DNA of 64,000 bases from Burkholderia sp. TSV86 (GCF_001522865.1 NZ_LOWB01000033.1:58371-122370), one strand, 5' to 3'. Counted from the first letter of the stretch, positions 36,454 through 48,620 are shown. Translations and numbers: made by a program. Notes: a model not told the origin generated them from the letters alone.

Positions 36454-36954
36454 TCAGCGAGTGACAAACGGTGGTGTGATGCCCGCCGTGCCCACGCTGC
36501 GGGCGAATTTTCGTTCGCGCAACAGGGCGACCCGGCAATTTTCGCGTGCCGTTTCGGTGCCGGCATCGTCGAGCAGCACGAGATCCCCACGCATCACATT
36601 GAACGTGACGACCATGCCGGTATCGGACGCAAGAGCCTCAGGCGTGTGGTGCGAACCGGTTGGCTCGAGCACGGTGCTGCCTGGCCGGGCAATCCAGTCG
36701 TATTCGCGATAACGCCATTCGCCTTGCAGCGTATAGACGAATACCGGACCGTCGTGCCGATGGCGCGGCAACGCGAGACCTACCGGCATCTTTAGGAGTA
36801 CGGTCAGTTCGTCGCTTGCGACATTGATGTGCAGATACTTGATTTCGAGGCCAGGCAGATTTGCATCCATTGGCAGCCACGGGCGATCGTCGTCTTGCAC
36901 GCATGGAATCGGCGGCAAAGGGGTAGAGGGAGCGGGAGGCGGCGGTTGATGCAT
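36454..36954 (-). CDS. Cupin protein, 2,4'-dihydroxyacetophenone dioxygenase-like
   Basis: 166 residues. A ChrR-type cupin: LALPRHRHDGPVFVYTLQGEWRY gives the paired His ligands and Glu-equivalent, and GSTVLEPTGSHHTPE the second motif. This resembles 2,4'-dihydroxyacetophenone dioxygenase-family cupins of similar length. The N-terminus is proline-rich. It lies just before the MCP relic and 80 bases after an MFS gene on the same strand, so perhaps both handle an aromatic compound. Confidence 0.8.
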   Translation of the reverse strand: MHQPPPPAPSTPLPPIPCVQDDDRPWLPMDANLPGLEIKYLHINVASDELTVLLKMPVGLALPRHRHDGPVFVYTLQGEWRYREYDWIARPGSTVLEPTGSHHTPEALASDTGMVVTFNVMRGDLVLLDDAGTETARENCRVALLRERKFARSVGTAGITPPFVTR

Positions 36955-37034
36955 GGCGTCGACATGGCGCTTGCGCGCGGCAAAATGCGTGAAGCGCGAT
37001 TATCGCAGACCGGGCCGGGGAATGCCGTGCGGAC

Positions 37035-38534
37035 TCAATTCGCTGCGACGCGGGCCGGATCGCGGGCGCTGTCGTCGGTATGGTCTGCCGATGCGAGTAT
37101 TTCCAGCGCGATGCCTTTTGTTTCGATGCCAAGCAAGCCGACCGCGAGCGCCGCCGTGGCGAACGACAGCGCACCAAGCGTGAATACGCCGCGTTGTCCG
37201 AACACTGGCAGCACGATGCCGACAACGTAAGGCCCGATCAGCGAGCCGACGCGCCCGATCGCCGATGCGAAGCCTGAGCCTGTAGCGCGCACGCCGGTGC
37301 CGTACAACTCCGGCGTATACGTATAGAGCACGGCCCACATGCCGAACAGGAAGAACTGCATCGCGAGACCGGTGCCGATCAGCAGCGCGATGCTGTTGCC
37401 GGCGAGCGCGCTTTGCCCGTATGCATAAGCCATCGCGCCACCGCCGATGAGTGATGCGATGCAGGTAGGCTTGCGGCCCCAGCGCTCGATGAGCCATGCG
37501 GCGCACAGAAAGCCGGGGATGCCGCCGAGCGAAATCAGCACCGTATAGAACACCGACTGCGTGACGGCGAAGCCCGCTTGTTGCAACAGCGCACCCAACC
37601 AAGACGTGAGGCCATAGAAACCAAGCAGTGCGAAGAACCACAGCAGCCAAACCATTGCCGTGCGACGACGATAGGCGGCACTCCAGAGCTCGAACAGCGC
37701 GCCGCCTCGGCGTGTCGTCGGCGTGCCGGGATCGGGGCTCAATCGTGCGGGCGCGGGCAGGCTCGTGAGGCGCGCAGATCGCTTTACCTTCGCTTCGATA
37801 TGTGCGAGCACGCGTTCGGCATCGGCGAGACGGCCCTGGTGCTCGAGCCAGCGCGGTGATTCGGGCACGAGCCGGCGGACGACGAGCACGAACACGGCGG
37901 GCAGCGCGAGCAACGCGAATACGGTGCGCCAGCCGAAGGCCGGTAGCACGAAATAACTGACGACGCCGGCGGTGATGAAGCCGAGCGGCCAGAAGCCGTC
38001 CATCAGCGCGATCAGCCGGCCACGCTTTGCCGCCGGGACGAATTCGGACAACAGGGTTTGCGCGACCGGAAATTCCATCCCCATGCCGATGCCGAGCAAT
38101 ACGCGATAGATGATCAGCGTTTCAACGCTTTGCGCGGTCGAGCACAGATATGATGCCGTGCCCCACAGTACCATGCTCCACTGAAACACCGGCCGCCGGC
38201 CGAAGCGATCGGCAAGCAGGCCTGCGGTGGCGGCACCGGCTACCATTCCGAAGAAACTCGCGCTTGCCACGGCGCCGGCCGTCGCGCTCGACAGACCAAA
38301 TTCCTTTTTGATCGATCCGAGCACGAATGTCATCGTGCCGAGATCGACTGAGTCGAAGAAGAAGGCGATCGCGATGATCGAGAAGATCAGCCGGTGATAG
38401 CCGGAAAACGGCAGGCGTTCGAGACGCTCGGCGGCGCTCACGCGCGGGGCGGGCGAGCGGAAGGCGGCGGTCATGGCGTCCTCCGGCAAGACGGCCTCGA
38501 AGCGAGGCGCGGTTTGCTCAGTAGACTCGGCCAT
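37035..38534 (-). CDS. MFS transporter (sugar/aromatic acid porter type)
   Basis: 499 residues, twelve predicted membrane helices. Conserved MFS loops: GLLADRFGRRPVF between helices 2 and 3, RVLLGIGMGMEFP at helix 4, PESPRWLEHQGR in the central loop and TPELYGTGVRATGSG near helix 10. This pattern belongs to the sugar-porter/aromatic-acid symporter group. The ATG at 38534 is used; the upstream frame has no membrane pattern. Substrate unknown. Confidence 0.85.
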   Translation of the reverse strand: MAESTEQTAPRFEAVLPEDAMTAAFRSPAPRVSAAERLERLPFSGYHRLIFSIIAIAFFFDSVDLGTMTFVLGSIKKEFGLSSATAGAVASASFFGMVAGAATAGLLADRFGRRPVFQWSMVLWGTASYLCSTAQSVETLIIYRVLLGIGMGMEFPVAQTLLSEFVPAAKRGRLIALMDGFWPLGFITAGVVSYFVLPAFGWRTVFALLALPAVFVLVVRRLVPESPRWLEHQGRLADAERVLAHIEAKVKRSARLTSLPAPARLSPDPGTPTTRRGGALFELWSAAYRRRTAMVWLLWFFALLGFYGLTSWLGALLQQAGFAVTQSVFYTVLISLGGIPGFLCAAWLIERWGRKPTCIASLIGGGAMAYAYGQSALAGNSIALLIGTGLAMQFFLFGMWAVLYTYTPELYGTGVRATGSGFASAIGRVGSLIGPYVVGIVLPVFGQRGVFTLGALSFATAALAVGLLGIETKGIALEILASADHTDDSARDPARVAAN

Positions 38535-38609
38535 TATTCGCCACCATAGAAGGAAAGCGGCATTCGGCTGGAACGCTCGCGCCATGCACACGGCGCGCCG
38601 TTCGTCGAT

Positions 38610-39370
38610 TCAACTCTTTAGGCGGTAGCCGGTCCGGAAGATCCACGCGACGACGGCGAGCAGCACGACGAGGAAGAGCGCAGTCATGCCGAGGCTCGCA
38701 CCGATATGCACGTCGGCGAGCCCGTAGAATGCCCAGCGAAAGCCGCTGATCAAATAGACGATCGGATTGAACAGCGTGACGACTCGCCAGAACGGCGGCA
38801 GCATGTCGACCGAATAAAAGCTGCCGCCGAGGAATGTGAGCGGTGTGATGATGAGTAGCGGCACGAGTTGCAGCTTCTCGAAGTTATCGGCCCAGATCCC
38901 GATCACGAAGCCGAACAGACTGAAGGTGAAAGCCGTCAGAAGCAGAAAGACGAGCATCCAGACCGGGTGCAGGATATGTAGCGGTACGAAGAGCGCGGCT
39001 GTCGCAAGGATGATGAGCCCAAGTATGATCGATTTCGTCGCTGCCGCGCCAACGTAGGCGACGACGATCTCGAGCGGCGAGATCGGTGCCGACAGCAGTT
39101 CATAAATTGTGCCGGTGAAGCGCGGGAAGTAAATGCCGAACGACGCGTTCGAAATGCTCTGCGATAGCAGTGACAGCATCACGAGGCCCGGCACGATGAA
39201 CGAACCGTAGCCGATGCCGTTTACGTCGCTGATCCGCGAACCGATCGCGGAGCCGAACACGACGAAGTACAGCGATGTCGAGATCACGGGCGCGATGACG
39301 CTTTGCGTCATCGTGCGCCGTGTACGGGCCATTTCGGCGCGGTAAATCGCGCGGATCGCGTGGAAATTGA

Positions 39371-39374
<4 letters not shown>
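38610..39374 (-). CDS. ABC-2 type exporter permease
   Basis: 254 residues with six hydrophobic segments and the ABC-2 signature [24 protein letters not shown] (quoted to show the LGG...LP...NP pattern). Its start overlaps the end of the ATPase gene (39371-39374), so the two form one transporter. NodJ/DrrB-like in length. Substrate unknown. Confidence 0.9.
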
Positions 39375-40366
<992 letters not shown>

Positions 40367-40919
40367 GCTCGGAGGACGTTGAGTCGAGCGGGAAGGGCTC
40401 TTGTTGCGAAGCGCGCGAGCAGGCCGGCCGGATGCGGGACGGCGCGACGCGGACATATCGGAACACTTGCCGCAACGACGGGACCGCTATCTTAGCAACC
40501 GCCCGGAAAATTTGCACAACGCGCCGACGCAGGCTTTCGACGGCCTTTTTATAGCAGATGGAGGCCGATGCCGGCAGGAGGGAAGGTGCGCCGGCAGGCT
40601 GGCCGGCGCGGTTCGGTGCGGCACGGATGCGGCCTGCGATTTGACGGATCGATGCAGGCGACCGTTTTCGGTTGCGCTGGTGGCCGGCACTCAGCGGGTG
40701 CGGCCAGTGCGTGGATGGGCCGGCGCTTTCACGCCGCGTTGGCAGGACGATCCTGTCTGCCGGGCCGATTACAGTCGGCCTGCGGTGCGATCGCGCCGGC
40801 CGGGCCGATTGCTGCGGTTTGCACGATGAGCCCGCCGTTGGCGTCCGGCCTGATTTGCGCAATTGTCTGCGGGAATCACCAACTGTCCGGCCGCTCGTCG
40901 GCGCGCTTCGTGCGGTGTG
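40367..40919. other. Intergenic region, no gene supported
   Basis: About 550 bases of high GC between the ABC transporter start and the betA stop. Plus-strand frames are long only because of composition; no start signal or motif. Confidence 0.5.
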
Positions 40920-42623
40920 TTACACGACGGCAGGTGTTGGCGCCGGGTTGCCGGGTTGTCGCGCGGGCGCGCCGTTCGCGACGTAGTATGCAACGTTTGC
41001 CCGAGCGAGCGGCGGGCGCTTGCGGATTCGGTCGGCGATTTTTTCGGCGATCATGATCGTCGGCGCGTTCAGATTGCCGGTCGTGATGATCGGCATGATC
41101 GACGCGTCAACGACTCGCAGTCCGTCGATGCCGTGCACTCGGCCTTCATCGTCGACGACTGCCATGTCGTCGAAGCCCATCTTGCATGAGCAAGACGGAT
41201 GAAACGCGGTTTCCGCGCGAGCCCGCACGAATGCGTCGAGTTCGGAGTCGGTCTTCAGATCCGCGCCGGGGTTCAACTCACGGCCGCGATAGCGATCGAG
41301 TGCGGGTTGCACCATGATTTCGCGCGTCGCGCGGATCGCGTCGCGGAACTCGCGCCAGTCGAGTGCTTCCGACATGTAGTTGAACAAAATGCTCGGATGG
41401 TCGTGCGGGTCGCGCGAGCGCAGCTTCACGCGGCCGCGGCTCGGCGAGCGCATCGAGCCGACATGCGCCTGGAAGCCGTGCATGTCGATTGCATTCGAGC
41501 CGTTGTAGTTGATCGCGACGGGTAGGAAGTGATACTGAACATTCGGCCAGAGGTCGTCGTCGCGGGTGCGGATGAAGCCGCCCGCCTCGAAATGGTTGCT
41601 TGCGCCGAGACCCGTGCCAGCCAGCATCCATTCGAGCCCGATCTTCGGCTGGTTATACCACTTGAGCGCCGGATACAGCGACACGGGCTCCTTGCATTCG
41701 TATTGGATGTACATCTCCAGGTGATCCTGCAGATTGCGTCCGACACCAGGCAGATCGAACACGACCGGGATGTCCAGTTCGCGCAGCCATTCGCCGGGTC
41801 CGACGCCCGAGCGCTGCAGCAATTGCGGCGACGCGATCGCGCCGCTGCACACGAGCACTTCACGGCGTGCGTGCGCGGTGACGCGTTCGCTGCCCCGCAT
41901 GAACGTGACGCCCGTTGCGCGCTTGCCGGAAAACAGAATGCGATCGGCCATCGCGTGCGTGACGATCTCCAGGTTCGGACGCGCGCGCGCTTGATCAAGA
42001 TAGCCGCGCGCGGTCGACGCGCGCCGGCCGCGGGGCGTGACCGTTCGGTCCATCGGGCCGAAGCCCTCTTGCTGGTAGCCGTTGAGATCGTCGGTGCGCG
42101 GATAGCCGGCTTGCACGCCGGCCTCGACCATGGCCTCGAACAGCGGATTCACGCCGGGTTTGCTCGTCGTTACCGAGACAGGGCCGTCGCCGCCATGATA
42201 GTCGTTCGGACCTGCGTCACGGCTTTCTGCTTTCTTGAAATACGGCAGGCAGTCGAGATATGTCCAGTTGACGAGGCCCTCGTGCTGTTGTGCCCAGTTG
42301 TCATAGTCGAGCGCATTGCCGCGGATGTAGCACATTCCGTTGATCAGGGACGAGCCACCGAGCCCCTTGCCGCGCCCGCACTCCATACTGCGGTTGTTCA
42401 TGTGCGGCTCGGGGTCCGTTTCGTATGCCCAGTTATAACGACGGCCCTGCAGCGGATACGCGAGCGCCGCAGGCATCTGCGTGCGGAAATCGAACCGGTA
42501 GTCCGGGCCGCCCGCCTCGAGCAGCAGCACACGGACTTCCGGATCCTCGGTAAGGCGCGTGGCGAGCACGTTGCCCGCGGAACCCGCGCCGCAAATGATG
42601 TAATCGAATTCGCGAGTCGTCAT
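40920..42623 (-). CDS. betA: Choline dehydrogenase
   Basis: 567 residues, GMC flavoprotein family. An FAD-binding motif [14 protein letters not shown] begins at residue 11, the GMC signatures [14 protein letters not shown] and [15 protein letters not shown] follow, and the active-site His region is [13 protein letters not shown]. It oxidises choline to betaine aldehyde at the membrane. The ATG at 42623 is the family start. It lies 26 bases after betB in the order betI-betB-betA, the first two steps of glycine betaine osmoprotectant synthesis. Confidence 0.92.
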   Translation of the reverse strand: MTTREFDYIICGAGSAGNVLATRLTEDPEVRVLLLEAGGPDYRFDFRTQMPAALAYPLQGRRYNWAYETDPEPHMNNRSMECGRGKGLGGSSLINGMCYIRGNALDYDNWAQQHEGLVNWTYLDCLPYFKKAESRDAGPNDYHGGDGPVSVTTSKPGVNPLFEAMVEAGVQAGYPRTDDLNGYQQEGFGPMDRTVTPRGRRASTARGYLDQARARPNLEIVTHAMADRILFSGKRATGVTFMRGSERVTAHARREVLVCSGAIASPQLLQRSGVGPGEWLRELDIPVVFDLPGVGRNLQDHLEMYIQYECKEPVSLYPALKWYNQPKIGLEWMLAGTGLGASNHFEAGGFIRTRDDDLWPNVQYHFLPVAINYNGSNAIDMHGFQAHVGSMRSPSRGRVKLRSRDPHDHPSILFNYMSEALDWREFRDAIRATREIMVQPALDRYRGRELNPGADLKTDSELDAFVRARAETAFHPSCSCKMGFDDMAVVDDEGRVHGIDGLRVVDASIMPIITTGNLNAPTIMIAEKIADRIRKRPPLARANVAYYVANGAPARQPGNPAPTPAVV

Positions 42624-42649
42624 CGCAGCGGTTCTCCTAAATATGAGGC

Positions 42650-44119
42650 TTAGAACACCGGCTGATAGCGGCCGAGTTCGACCTGTACCGATTTGATCCG
42701 AGTGTAGTGCTCGAGCGTCGTGACGCCGTTCTCTCGCCCGACGCCGGATTGCTTGTAACCGCCAACCGGCATTTCGGCCGGCGATTCCCCCCACGTGTTG
42801 ATCCAACAGATGCCGGCTTCGAGGCGATGGATCGCACGATGTGCGCGCGACAAGTTCTCGGTGACGACGCCGGCGGCGAGCCCGTAGTCGGTCGCGTTCG
42901 CGCGTGCGATCGCTTCGTCTTCCGTATCGAATGCGAGGATGCTCATCACCGGGCCGAAGATTTCCTCGCGAACGATCTTCATATCGTCACGGCAGCCGTC
43001 GAACACGGTTGGCGCAACGTACTGGCCGTTCGCGAAATGATCGTGCACGAGGCGCTCACCGCCCGCGAGTAGCTTCGCACCTTCGGCCTTGCCGCTTTCG
43101 ATGTAGCCGAGCACCTTGTCGAGTTGCGCGGCGCTGGCGAGCGGGCCGAAATTCGTATCGGGATCCGAAGGTTTGCCGATGCGGATCCGTGCGACGCGCT
43201 CGAGCACGCGCGCGACGAAGGCGTCCTTCACCGTGTGCTGGACGAAGACGCGCGTGCCGTTCGTGCACACCTGGCCCGCGCTGAAGAAGTTCGCGGTGAC
43301 GGCGATGTCGGCCGCTCGGTCGAGGTCGGCGTCGTCGAACACGATGAGCGGTGATTTACCGCCGAGTTCCATCGTCACTTCCTTGAGCGACGACGCGCCT
43401 GCGGCCGACATGACTTTCTTGCCGGTTTCGACGCCGCCCGTAAACGACACCTTCGCGATTCCCGGATGCGACGCGAGCAGCGCGCCGACCGTGCCGTCGC
43501 CTTGTACGACGTTGAACACGCCGGCGGGCACGCCCGCCTCGGTATAGATCTCGGCAAGCTTGAGCGCGGACAGCGGCGTGACTTCGCTCGGCTTGAAGAT
43601 CATCGCGTTGCCGGCCGCGAGCGCAGGAGCGCTCTTCCAGCACGCGATCTGGATCGGATAGTTCCACGCGCCGATGCCGCAGCACACGCCGAGCGGCTCG
43701 CGACGCGTATAGACGAACGAGTCGGGGCGCAACGGCACTTGCAGCCCTTCGATCGCGGTCGTGAGGCCCGCGTAATACTCGATCACGTCCGCGCCGGTGA
43801 CGATGTCGACGGCGCGTGTTTCCCCGATCGGCTTGCCGGTATCGCGCATTTCCAGTTCGGCGAGCACGTCGTTGCGCTCGCGCAGCAGCTCGACCGCGCG
43901 GCGTAGGATCCGCGAGCGCTGCATCGCGCTCATCGCGGCCCATTCGCGCTGGCCTTCGTGTGCGGAGGCAACCGCGCGGTCGATGTCGTCGGCGCTCGCT
44001 TGCTGAACCGTCGCGAGCAGTTCGCCCGTCGCGGGATCGAGCGTGTCGAACGTCTTGCCGCTGGTGGCATCGGCATAGGCGCCGGCGATGTAAAGGCGTT
44101 GCAGACCGAATACGGACAT
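42650..44119 (-). CDS. betB: Betaine aldehyde dehydrogenase
   Basis: 489 residues, the normal family length. NAD-binding [28 protein letters not shown], general-base Glu in MELGGKSPL, catalytic Cys in GQVCTNGTR and the C-terminal [10 protein letters not shown] are all present. Converts betaine aldehyde to glycine betaine in the cytoplasm. The ATG at 44119 has GGAG before it. Between betI and betA in one operon, controlled by BetI in response to choline. Confidence 0.95.
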   Translation of the reverse strand: MSVFGLQRLYIAGAYADATSGKTFDTLDPATGELLATVQQASADDIDRAVASAHEGQREWAAMSAMQRSRILRRAVELLRERNDVLAELEMRDTGKPIGETRAVDIVTGADVIEYYAGLTTAIEGLQVPLRPDSFVYTRREPLGVCCGIGAWNYPIQIACWKSAPALAAGNAMIFKPSEVTPLSALKLAEIYTEAGVPAGVFNVVQGDGTVGALLASHPGIAKVSFTGGVETGKKVMSAAGASSLKEVTMELGGKSPLIVFDDADLDRAADIAVTANFFSAGQVCTNGTRVFVQHTVKDAFVARVLERVARIRIGKPSDPDTNFGPLASAAQLDKVLGYIESGKAEGAKLLAGGERLVHDHFANGQYVAPTVFDGCRDDMKIVREEIFGPVMSILAFDTEDEAIARANATDYGLAAGVVTENLSRAHRAIHRLEAGICWINTWGESPAEMPVGGYKQSGVGRENGVTTLEHYTRIKSVQVELGRYQPVF

Positions 44120-44160
44120 GTGGATCTCCTTGTACGGTGATAGGGCGAGTGCGCGTCGCG

Positions 44161-44748
44161 TCAGGGGGTCGACGCGAGCAGCAGGTCGATGTAATCGTTG
44201 GCGAGCGCGAGCGCCGCCTGGGTGTCGAACGGTCCGCCCGCCAGCGCGCCGCGCAGCCACAGGCCATCGATCAACGCCGCCAGGCCGCTGGCCGCTTCGC
44301 GGGCGCGCTGGCGGGGCAGCGCCAGCGCGAACGCAGCGCACAGATTCGAATAGAGCCGCCTTGTGTTGATGCGTTGCAGGCGCCTCAGCGCTGGCTCGTG
44401 CATGCTTTGCGACCAGAATGCGAGCCAGGTCTTCATTACCGGCGCGTTGATCTGTGTGCCGTCGAAATTCGCTGCGGCGACCGCCCGCAGGCGCTCGCGC
44501 GGCGTGCTTGGCGCGGCGGCGCGGTGACGGGCGGCGGCCGCGCGCAGATCGTCCAGTACCCGGCGCATCGTTGCTTCGAGTAGCCCGTCCTTGTCGCCGA
44601 AATAGTGGCTGACGATGCCGGTCGAGATGTTTGCGCGCTGTGCGACGGACGCGAGCGTCGTGCCGGGCAGGCCGACCTCGTCGATCGAGCGCAGCGTCGC
44701 ATCGATCAATTGCGCGCGGCGAATTTCGCGCATTCCAAGTTTCGGCAT
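44161..44748 (-). CDS. betI: TetR-family repressor of the bet operon
   Basis: 195 residues. The N-terminal HTH ([22 protein letters not shown]) and the BetI-type ligand domain ([32 protein letters not shown]) match BetI. First gene of the operon. A palindrome of the known BetI operator type lies about 50 bases upstream (44799-44824). Choline relieves repression in characterised relatives. Confidence 0.92.
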   Translation of the reverse strand: MPKLGMREIRRAQLIDATLRSIDEVGLPGTTLASVAQRANISTGIVSHYFGDKDGLLEATMRRVLDDLRAAAARHRAAAPSTPRERLRAVAAANFDGTQINAPVMKTWLAFWSQSMHEPALRRLQRINTRRLYSNLCAAFALALPRQRAREAASGLAALIDGLWLRGALAGGPFDTQAALALANDYIDLLLASTP

Positions 44749-44798
44749 CGTGTGTTTCGGTGCACTAGGTTGAGGAGGAGATCGAAAGGATATCTTTT

Positions 44799-44824
44799 TT
44801 TTATTGAACGATCAATCAATAAAA
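44799..44824. promoter_or_regulatory. BetI operator
   Basis: TTTTATTGA (44799-44807) and TCAATAAAA (44816-44824) are perfect 9-bp complements around ACGATCAA. The ATTGA...TCAAT core matches described BetI-binding sites, and it lies in the bet promoter region. Confidence 0.8.
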
Positions 44825-45763
44825 ATGAAATGGGGGGAGGATCGTGTCTCTGGCTCTGGCATTGCGGCTGCGGCTGGGGGTGGGATTTGTGGTGGCAGTT
44901 CGATGCTGATGGGCGATGGCGATATTGCGCGAGCGCGTGACGGTGCAAATGAAAGGAACTGGAAGGAATGCTGAGAATGTTTAAAACGTTTTAATCGGGT
45001 ACTAATAATTACTTATTGTATAAACGGTAATTTGGATACGATTTGCCGATCGACTGATGAGTGGCGGCGGATTGACGGTCGGATATTGAGGTGTCGGATT
45101 GGGTGTGCGTTTGTGCTTGGCTGAAGGCGCCGGCAATAAAGTAAGTCCACGAAGGCTATCAAAAATATGTAAAGCGGAGTCAAGTATTTTTTTGGTTCTA
45201 TGTGATTGATTTTTATGGAGTACGTGTAGGGTTCCATGCCGGGGGGGCGGGGTGTGATGGGCGCGCTCGGAGCGGGGGCTGCGTGATGTCGCGCCATAGC
45301 ACAGACAATATTTCTTGGTGATGAATGAGTTAAGTTTGAAGGGGAATTAGAGGGCATTGTTCAATGTTGGCTGGAACACATTCGATGAATTTTTGAAGAA
45401 AGTTAGCAAAAGTGGTTGAGGCAGTAATATTTGGCGTATTAATATCACACACATAAAAACGCCAGCTGCACGATTGCCGGCGAGCGTGTTGGAATCGGGG
45501 TGCGGTTGGCCGAAATCAGAAGGGGCGTCATGCGAGACAAAGGGACTGGAGACCGCGAGCCGATGATGAGGGCAGGATCGGACTTGGCGGGAAGCATGGC
45601 CTGCGACGGTGGCATGCAGGCGTGTTCAGTTCCATCGGACGGGTAATCCGTGCGGCATTCGGCGCGGCCAAGAGTGTGCCGGTTGATGTGCGGTTACGTG
45701 AAAGCGCTCTGGAGAGGGGGCGCACTAACAGTTCAATTGTCGAGCAGATGCGGGAGAAACTCG
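44825..45763. other. Long AT-rich intergenic region between bet and rhl operons
   Basis: About 940 bases with markedly lower GC than either side. No frame has a ribosome site with protein-like content. It should contain the rhl promoter; a lux-box-like dyad was looked for by eye and not found. Confidence 0.5.
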
Positions 45764-46664
45764 ATGGCTATCGAAAAACAGGTCGTAGCGCTGCCGAGCG
45801 GATTGAAGGTCCATGTCGAACGCCACGTGTTCGATCCATCTTTTGAAACGGTCATTCTTGTCAACGGAGCGTTGGCGACGACCGCGTCGTTCGGCCAGAC
45901 GATCCGTTATCTGGGTGAGCGCCTGAATGCGGTGTGTTTCGATTTGCCTTACGCGGGCCAATCGCGGCAGCACAATCCGAACGAATTCATTCTGACGAAG
46001 GACGACGAGGTCGATATTTTGCTGTATCTCGTCGACCGGTTCGCGCCGAGCTATCTGTTGTCTGTGTCATGGGGCGGCGTCGCGTCCCTGTTCGCGCTGG
46101 CGCGCGGCTGTGCGAGCGTGCGCCGGGCGGTAATTGCTTCGTTCTCGCCGTTTCTGAACGACGCGATGGTCGATTACGTGACGCGCGCGCGATCACATTG
46201 CCGCTGGCGAGAATTTGAAGGCCGCGCAGTTGCTGAACGACACGGTCGGAAGCTATTTGCCGCGGATCATGAAGCTCTATAACTACCGCTATCTGACCAA
46301 ACTGCCGCGCCAAGAGCAAAACCAAGTTGCGTTTCACGTCGACCAGATCCTGTCGTTGCAGCCGGAGCGATATCTGCCGTCGTTTCGCAATATCAATTGC
46401 CACGTGCGATTCATCAACGGCGAACTGGACGAATACACGACGGCGGAGGACGTGCGGAGGCTGGGCGAGTATATTCGCCGGGCGGATTTTCAGACGATCC
46501 GGCAGGCAGGCCATTTCCTGGATCTTGAGGGGCGCCAGCAACAAGAGCAGGTGCGCAAGGCGGTGCTCGGCTTTTTCTGCACGGAACGCGGGGCCGGTGA
46601 CGCTGACGAGCCGTTCAGCCGGCAGGCGAATCTGGTCCGTGGCGAATTGCCCGCGATGTCGTGA
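45764..46664 (+). pseudogene. rhlA: RhlA, 3-(3-hydroxyalkanoyloxy)alkanoate synthase, frameshifted
   Basis: Alpha/beta-fold enzyme joining two 3-hydroxyacyl chains from ACP into the lipid part of rhamnolipids. The first frame (ATG 45764, GGGAG upstream) has LKVHVERH, LVNGALATTASFG, LPYAGQSRQHNP and the nucleophile elbow VSWGGVASL. It shifts frame at a CG run (46182-46191), after which the second frame resumes with DHIAAGENLKAAQLLNDTVG, FINGELDEYTTAEDVR and the catalytic-His AGHFLDLEG, ending at 46664. One extra CG unit would restore about 300 residues, the normal length. As read, only the N-terminal half is made. Confidence 0.88.
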
Positions 46665-46713
46665 TGCATCGGACAGGTGTTTCCCTCTCCTTCGTCGATA
46701 AAGGCTGACAAAC

Positions 46714-47283
46714 GTGAACATCGTTCAAACCATCGCCATCATCGTGCCGTGGCTCCTATGGCTCGCCTACTGGATCGCAACATCGAAGGCCGTTAAGACG
46801 ACGGCACGCAGGGAGTCAACGCGCTCGCGTAGGTTTCAGGCGGTTCCACTTATCGTCGGCGGCGCATTGATTGTGCTGCCCGATCTGTCCGCGAGCGCGC
46901 TGGTTCCGGACTGGTCGTATATTGGCCCGCTTCAGTACGCAGGTTTGGCGATCTCGGTCGCGGGCTTGCTGTTCTCGGTATGGGCGCGTGTGCATCTCGG
47001 CACCAACTGGAGCGTGTCGGTCACGCTGAAGGAAGGGCATGAGCTGATCCGCAGCGGGCCTTACGCACTCGTTCGGCATCCGATCTATACCGGCTGCCTG
47101 CTCGCGCTCGTCGGTGACGTGATGATCGGCGGCGTGTGGCGCGGCGTGCTCGGCATCGTGCTGATCTTCGCGTCGCTCGCCTACAAGGTGCGCGTCGAGG
47201 AAAGCTGGCTGACCGGGCACTTCGGCAATGCGTATGCACAGTATCGCCGTGAAGTGGCGGCGCTGATCCCCGGCCTTTACTGA
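46714..47283 (+). CDS. Isoprenylcysteine-carboxyl-methyltransferase-like membrane protein
   Basis: 189 residues, four to five membrane segments, GTG start at 46714. The ICMT/PEMT signature GPYALVRHPIYTGCLL near 118 binds S-adenosylmethionine, and KVRVEESWL...YAQYRREVAALIPGLY is the conserved tail. It lies between rhlA and rhlB in the rhamnolipid operon, 49 bases after rhlA and 20 before rhlB. It could methylate the glycolipid carboxylate or another lipid; this is inference. Confidence 0.8.
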   Translation: MNIVQTIAIIVPWLLWLAYWIATSKAVKTTARRESTRSRRFQAVPLIVGGALIVLPDLSASALVPDWSYIGPLQYAGLAISVAGLLFSVWARVHLGTNWSVSVTLKEGHELIRSGPYALVRHPIYTGCLLALVGDVMIGGVWRGVLGIVLIFASLAYKVRVEESWLTGHFGNAYAQYRREVAALIPGLY

Positions 47284-47303
47284 TCTTTCGCCGGACGTTC
47301 GTC

Positions 47304-48620
47304 ATGGCGAAGATGGTGATTACCGCTATCGGTTCGGCCGGAGATATCCATCCGATGCTCGGGATCGGCCGCGCGCTCGCTGCGCGCGGCCATCATGTCG
47401 TGTTCTGCACGCATCCGCAGTTCGAAACCGAAGCGCGGCGCTGCGGCTTCGAGTTCGCGCCGGTCGGCACTGCCGACGAATACGCGCGCGCGATGGCGGA
47501 TCCGGCGCTCTGGAATCCGCGCACGTCGTTCAAGACGCTGTGGCGTGTGATCGCGCCGAGCATGCAGCCGCATTTCGATACGTTGCGCATACTCACCGAT
47601 CGCGACACGGTGCTGATCGGCACGCTCTGGGCGTTTTCCGCGCGGATGATGCAAGAGCGGTACGGCACGCCGTATGTGTCGGTGCAGATTTCACCGTCGA
47701 CGCTGTTGTCCGCGCACGCGCCGCCGACGCACAAGCGGCTGACGATCCCGCGCCGCATGCCGCTCGTCCTGAAAGCGGGGCTGATGACGCTGATCGAGCG
47801 GCAGGCGCTCGACAAGGTGTGCGGCCCGCAACTCAATGCGCTGCGCACGTCGCTCGGCCTTGCGCCGGCCAAGCGTATTCTCGGCCGCTGGCTGCATTCG
47901 ACCGACGGCGTGCTATGCCTGTTTCCGGACTGGTTCGCGGCGCCACAGCCGGATTGGCCCGCAAATCACCTGCAAAGCGGTTTCCCGCTCTTCAACGATG
48001 CGGGGGAGCGCAACGCCGATGCGGAACTCGACGAATTCGTCGCGGCAGGCGAGCCGCCCGTCGTGTTCACCGCGGGCTCGACGCTCGTCGATGCGCTCGA
48101 GTATGCGCGCGCGGTTGCCGAAGCCGTGCATGCGACGGGCGTGCGAGGGCTGCTGCTGACGCCTGACGGGGAGCGCGTTGCGCGCGATGCGGCATCGGCG
48201 GGCCTGCTGGTGCGCCGCTATGTACCGCTGCGCACGCTGCTGCCGCACTGCCGCGTGCTCGTTCATCACGGCGGTATAGGCACTGCATCGCTTGCGTATG
48301 AGGCGGGCATTGCGCAGGTCGTCACGCCGTTCGCGCACGATCAATTCGACAATGCACAGCGGGTTGCCGACAGCGGCTGTGGGCTGCGCGTCGACGCGCC
48401 GGTGCGCGGCGTGGCGCTTGCCGATGCATTGGCACGGGTGCTGGACAGCACGGCGGTCGCCGAGCGTTGCGCGCAGGCGCGTGAGCGGATTCTGGCCGCG
48501 CCGGACGGCTGCGTCGAGGCGGCGCGGTTCATCGAACGTTTCGTGCCGGCCGCGGGCGTTGCCGCGCGGCCGGCGCACGCGCCAATGGTTGCCGGCGCAC
48601 CGATGGCGCGGGGCGCATGA
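47304..48620 (+). CDS. rhlB: Rhamnosyltransferase 1 catalytic subunit
   Basis: 438 residues, GT-B glycosyltransferase family 1. The N-terminal GSAGDIHPMLGIGRALAARGH and C-terminal nucleotide-sugar site VLVHHGGIGTASLAYEAGI and PFAHDQFDNAQRV match RhlB. It transfers rhamnose from dTDP-L-rhamnose to the HAA lipid from RhlA, giving mono-rhamnolipid, at the inner membrane. It overlaps the next gene by four bases. Confidence 0.9.
   Translation: MAKMVITAIGSAGDIHPMLGIGRALAARGHHVVFCTHPQFETEARRCGFEFAPVGTADEYARAMADPALWNPRTSFKTLWRVIAPSMQPHFDTLRILTDRDTVLIGTLWAFSARMMQERYGTPYVSVQISPSTLLSAHAPPTHKRLTIPRRMPLVLKAGLMTLIERQALDKVCGPQLNALRTSLGLAPAKRILGRWLHSTDGVLCLFPDWFAAPQPDWPANHLQSGFPLFNDAGERNADAELDEFVAAGEPPVVFTAGSTLVDALEYARAVAEAVHATGVRGLLLTPDGERVARDAASAGLLVRRYVPLRTLLPHCRVLVHHGGIGTASLAYEAGIAQVVTPFAHDQFDNAQRVADSGCGLRVDAPVRGVALADALARVLDSTAVAERCAQARERILAAPDGCVEAARFIERFVPAAGVAARPAHAPMVAGAPMARGA

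Noticed and set aside
40457..41056. Plus-strand frames in the gap before betA
   Set aside because: Composition-driven frames in GC-rich DNA, overlapping betA, without start signals.
42624..42806. Upstream extension of betA
   Set aside because: It overlaps betB and lacks family similarity; the ATG at 42623 starts the FAD-binding domain.
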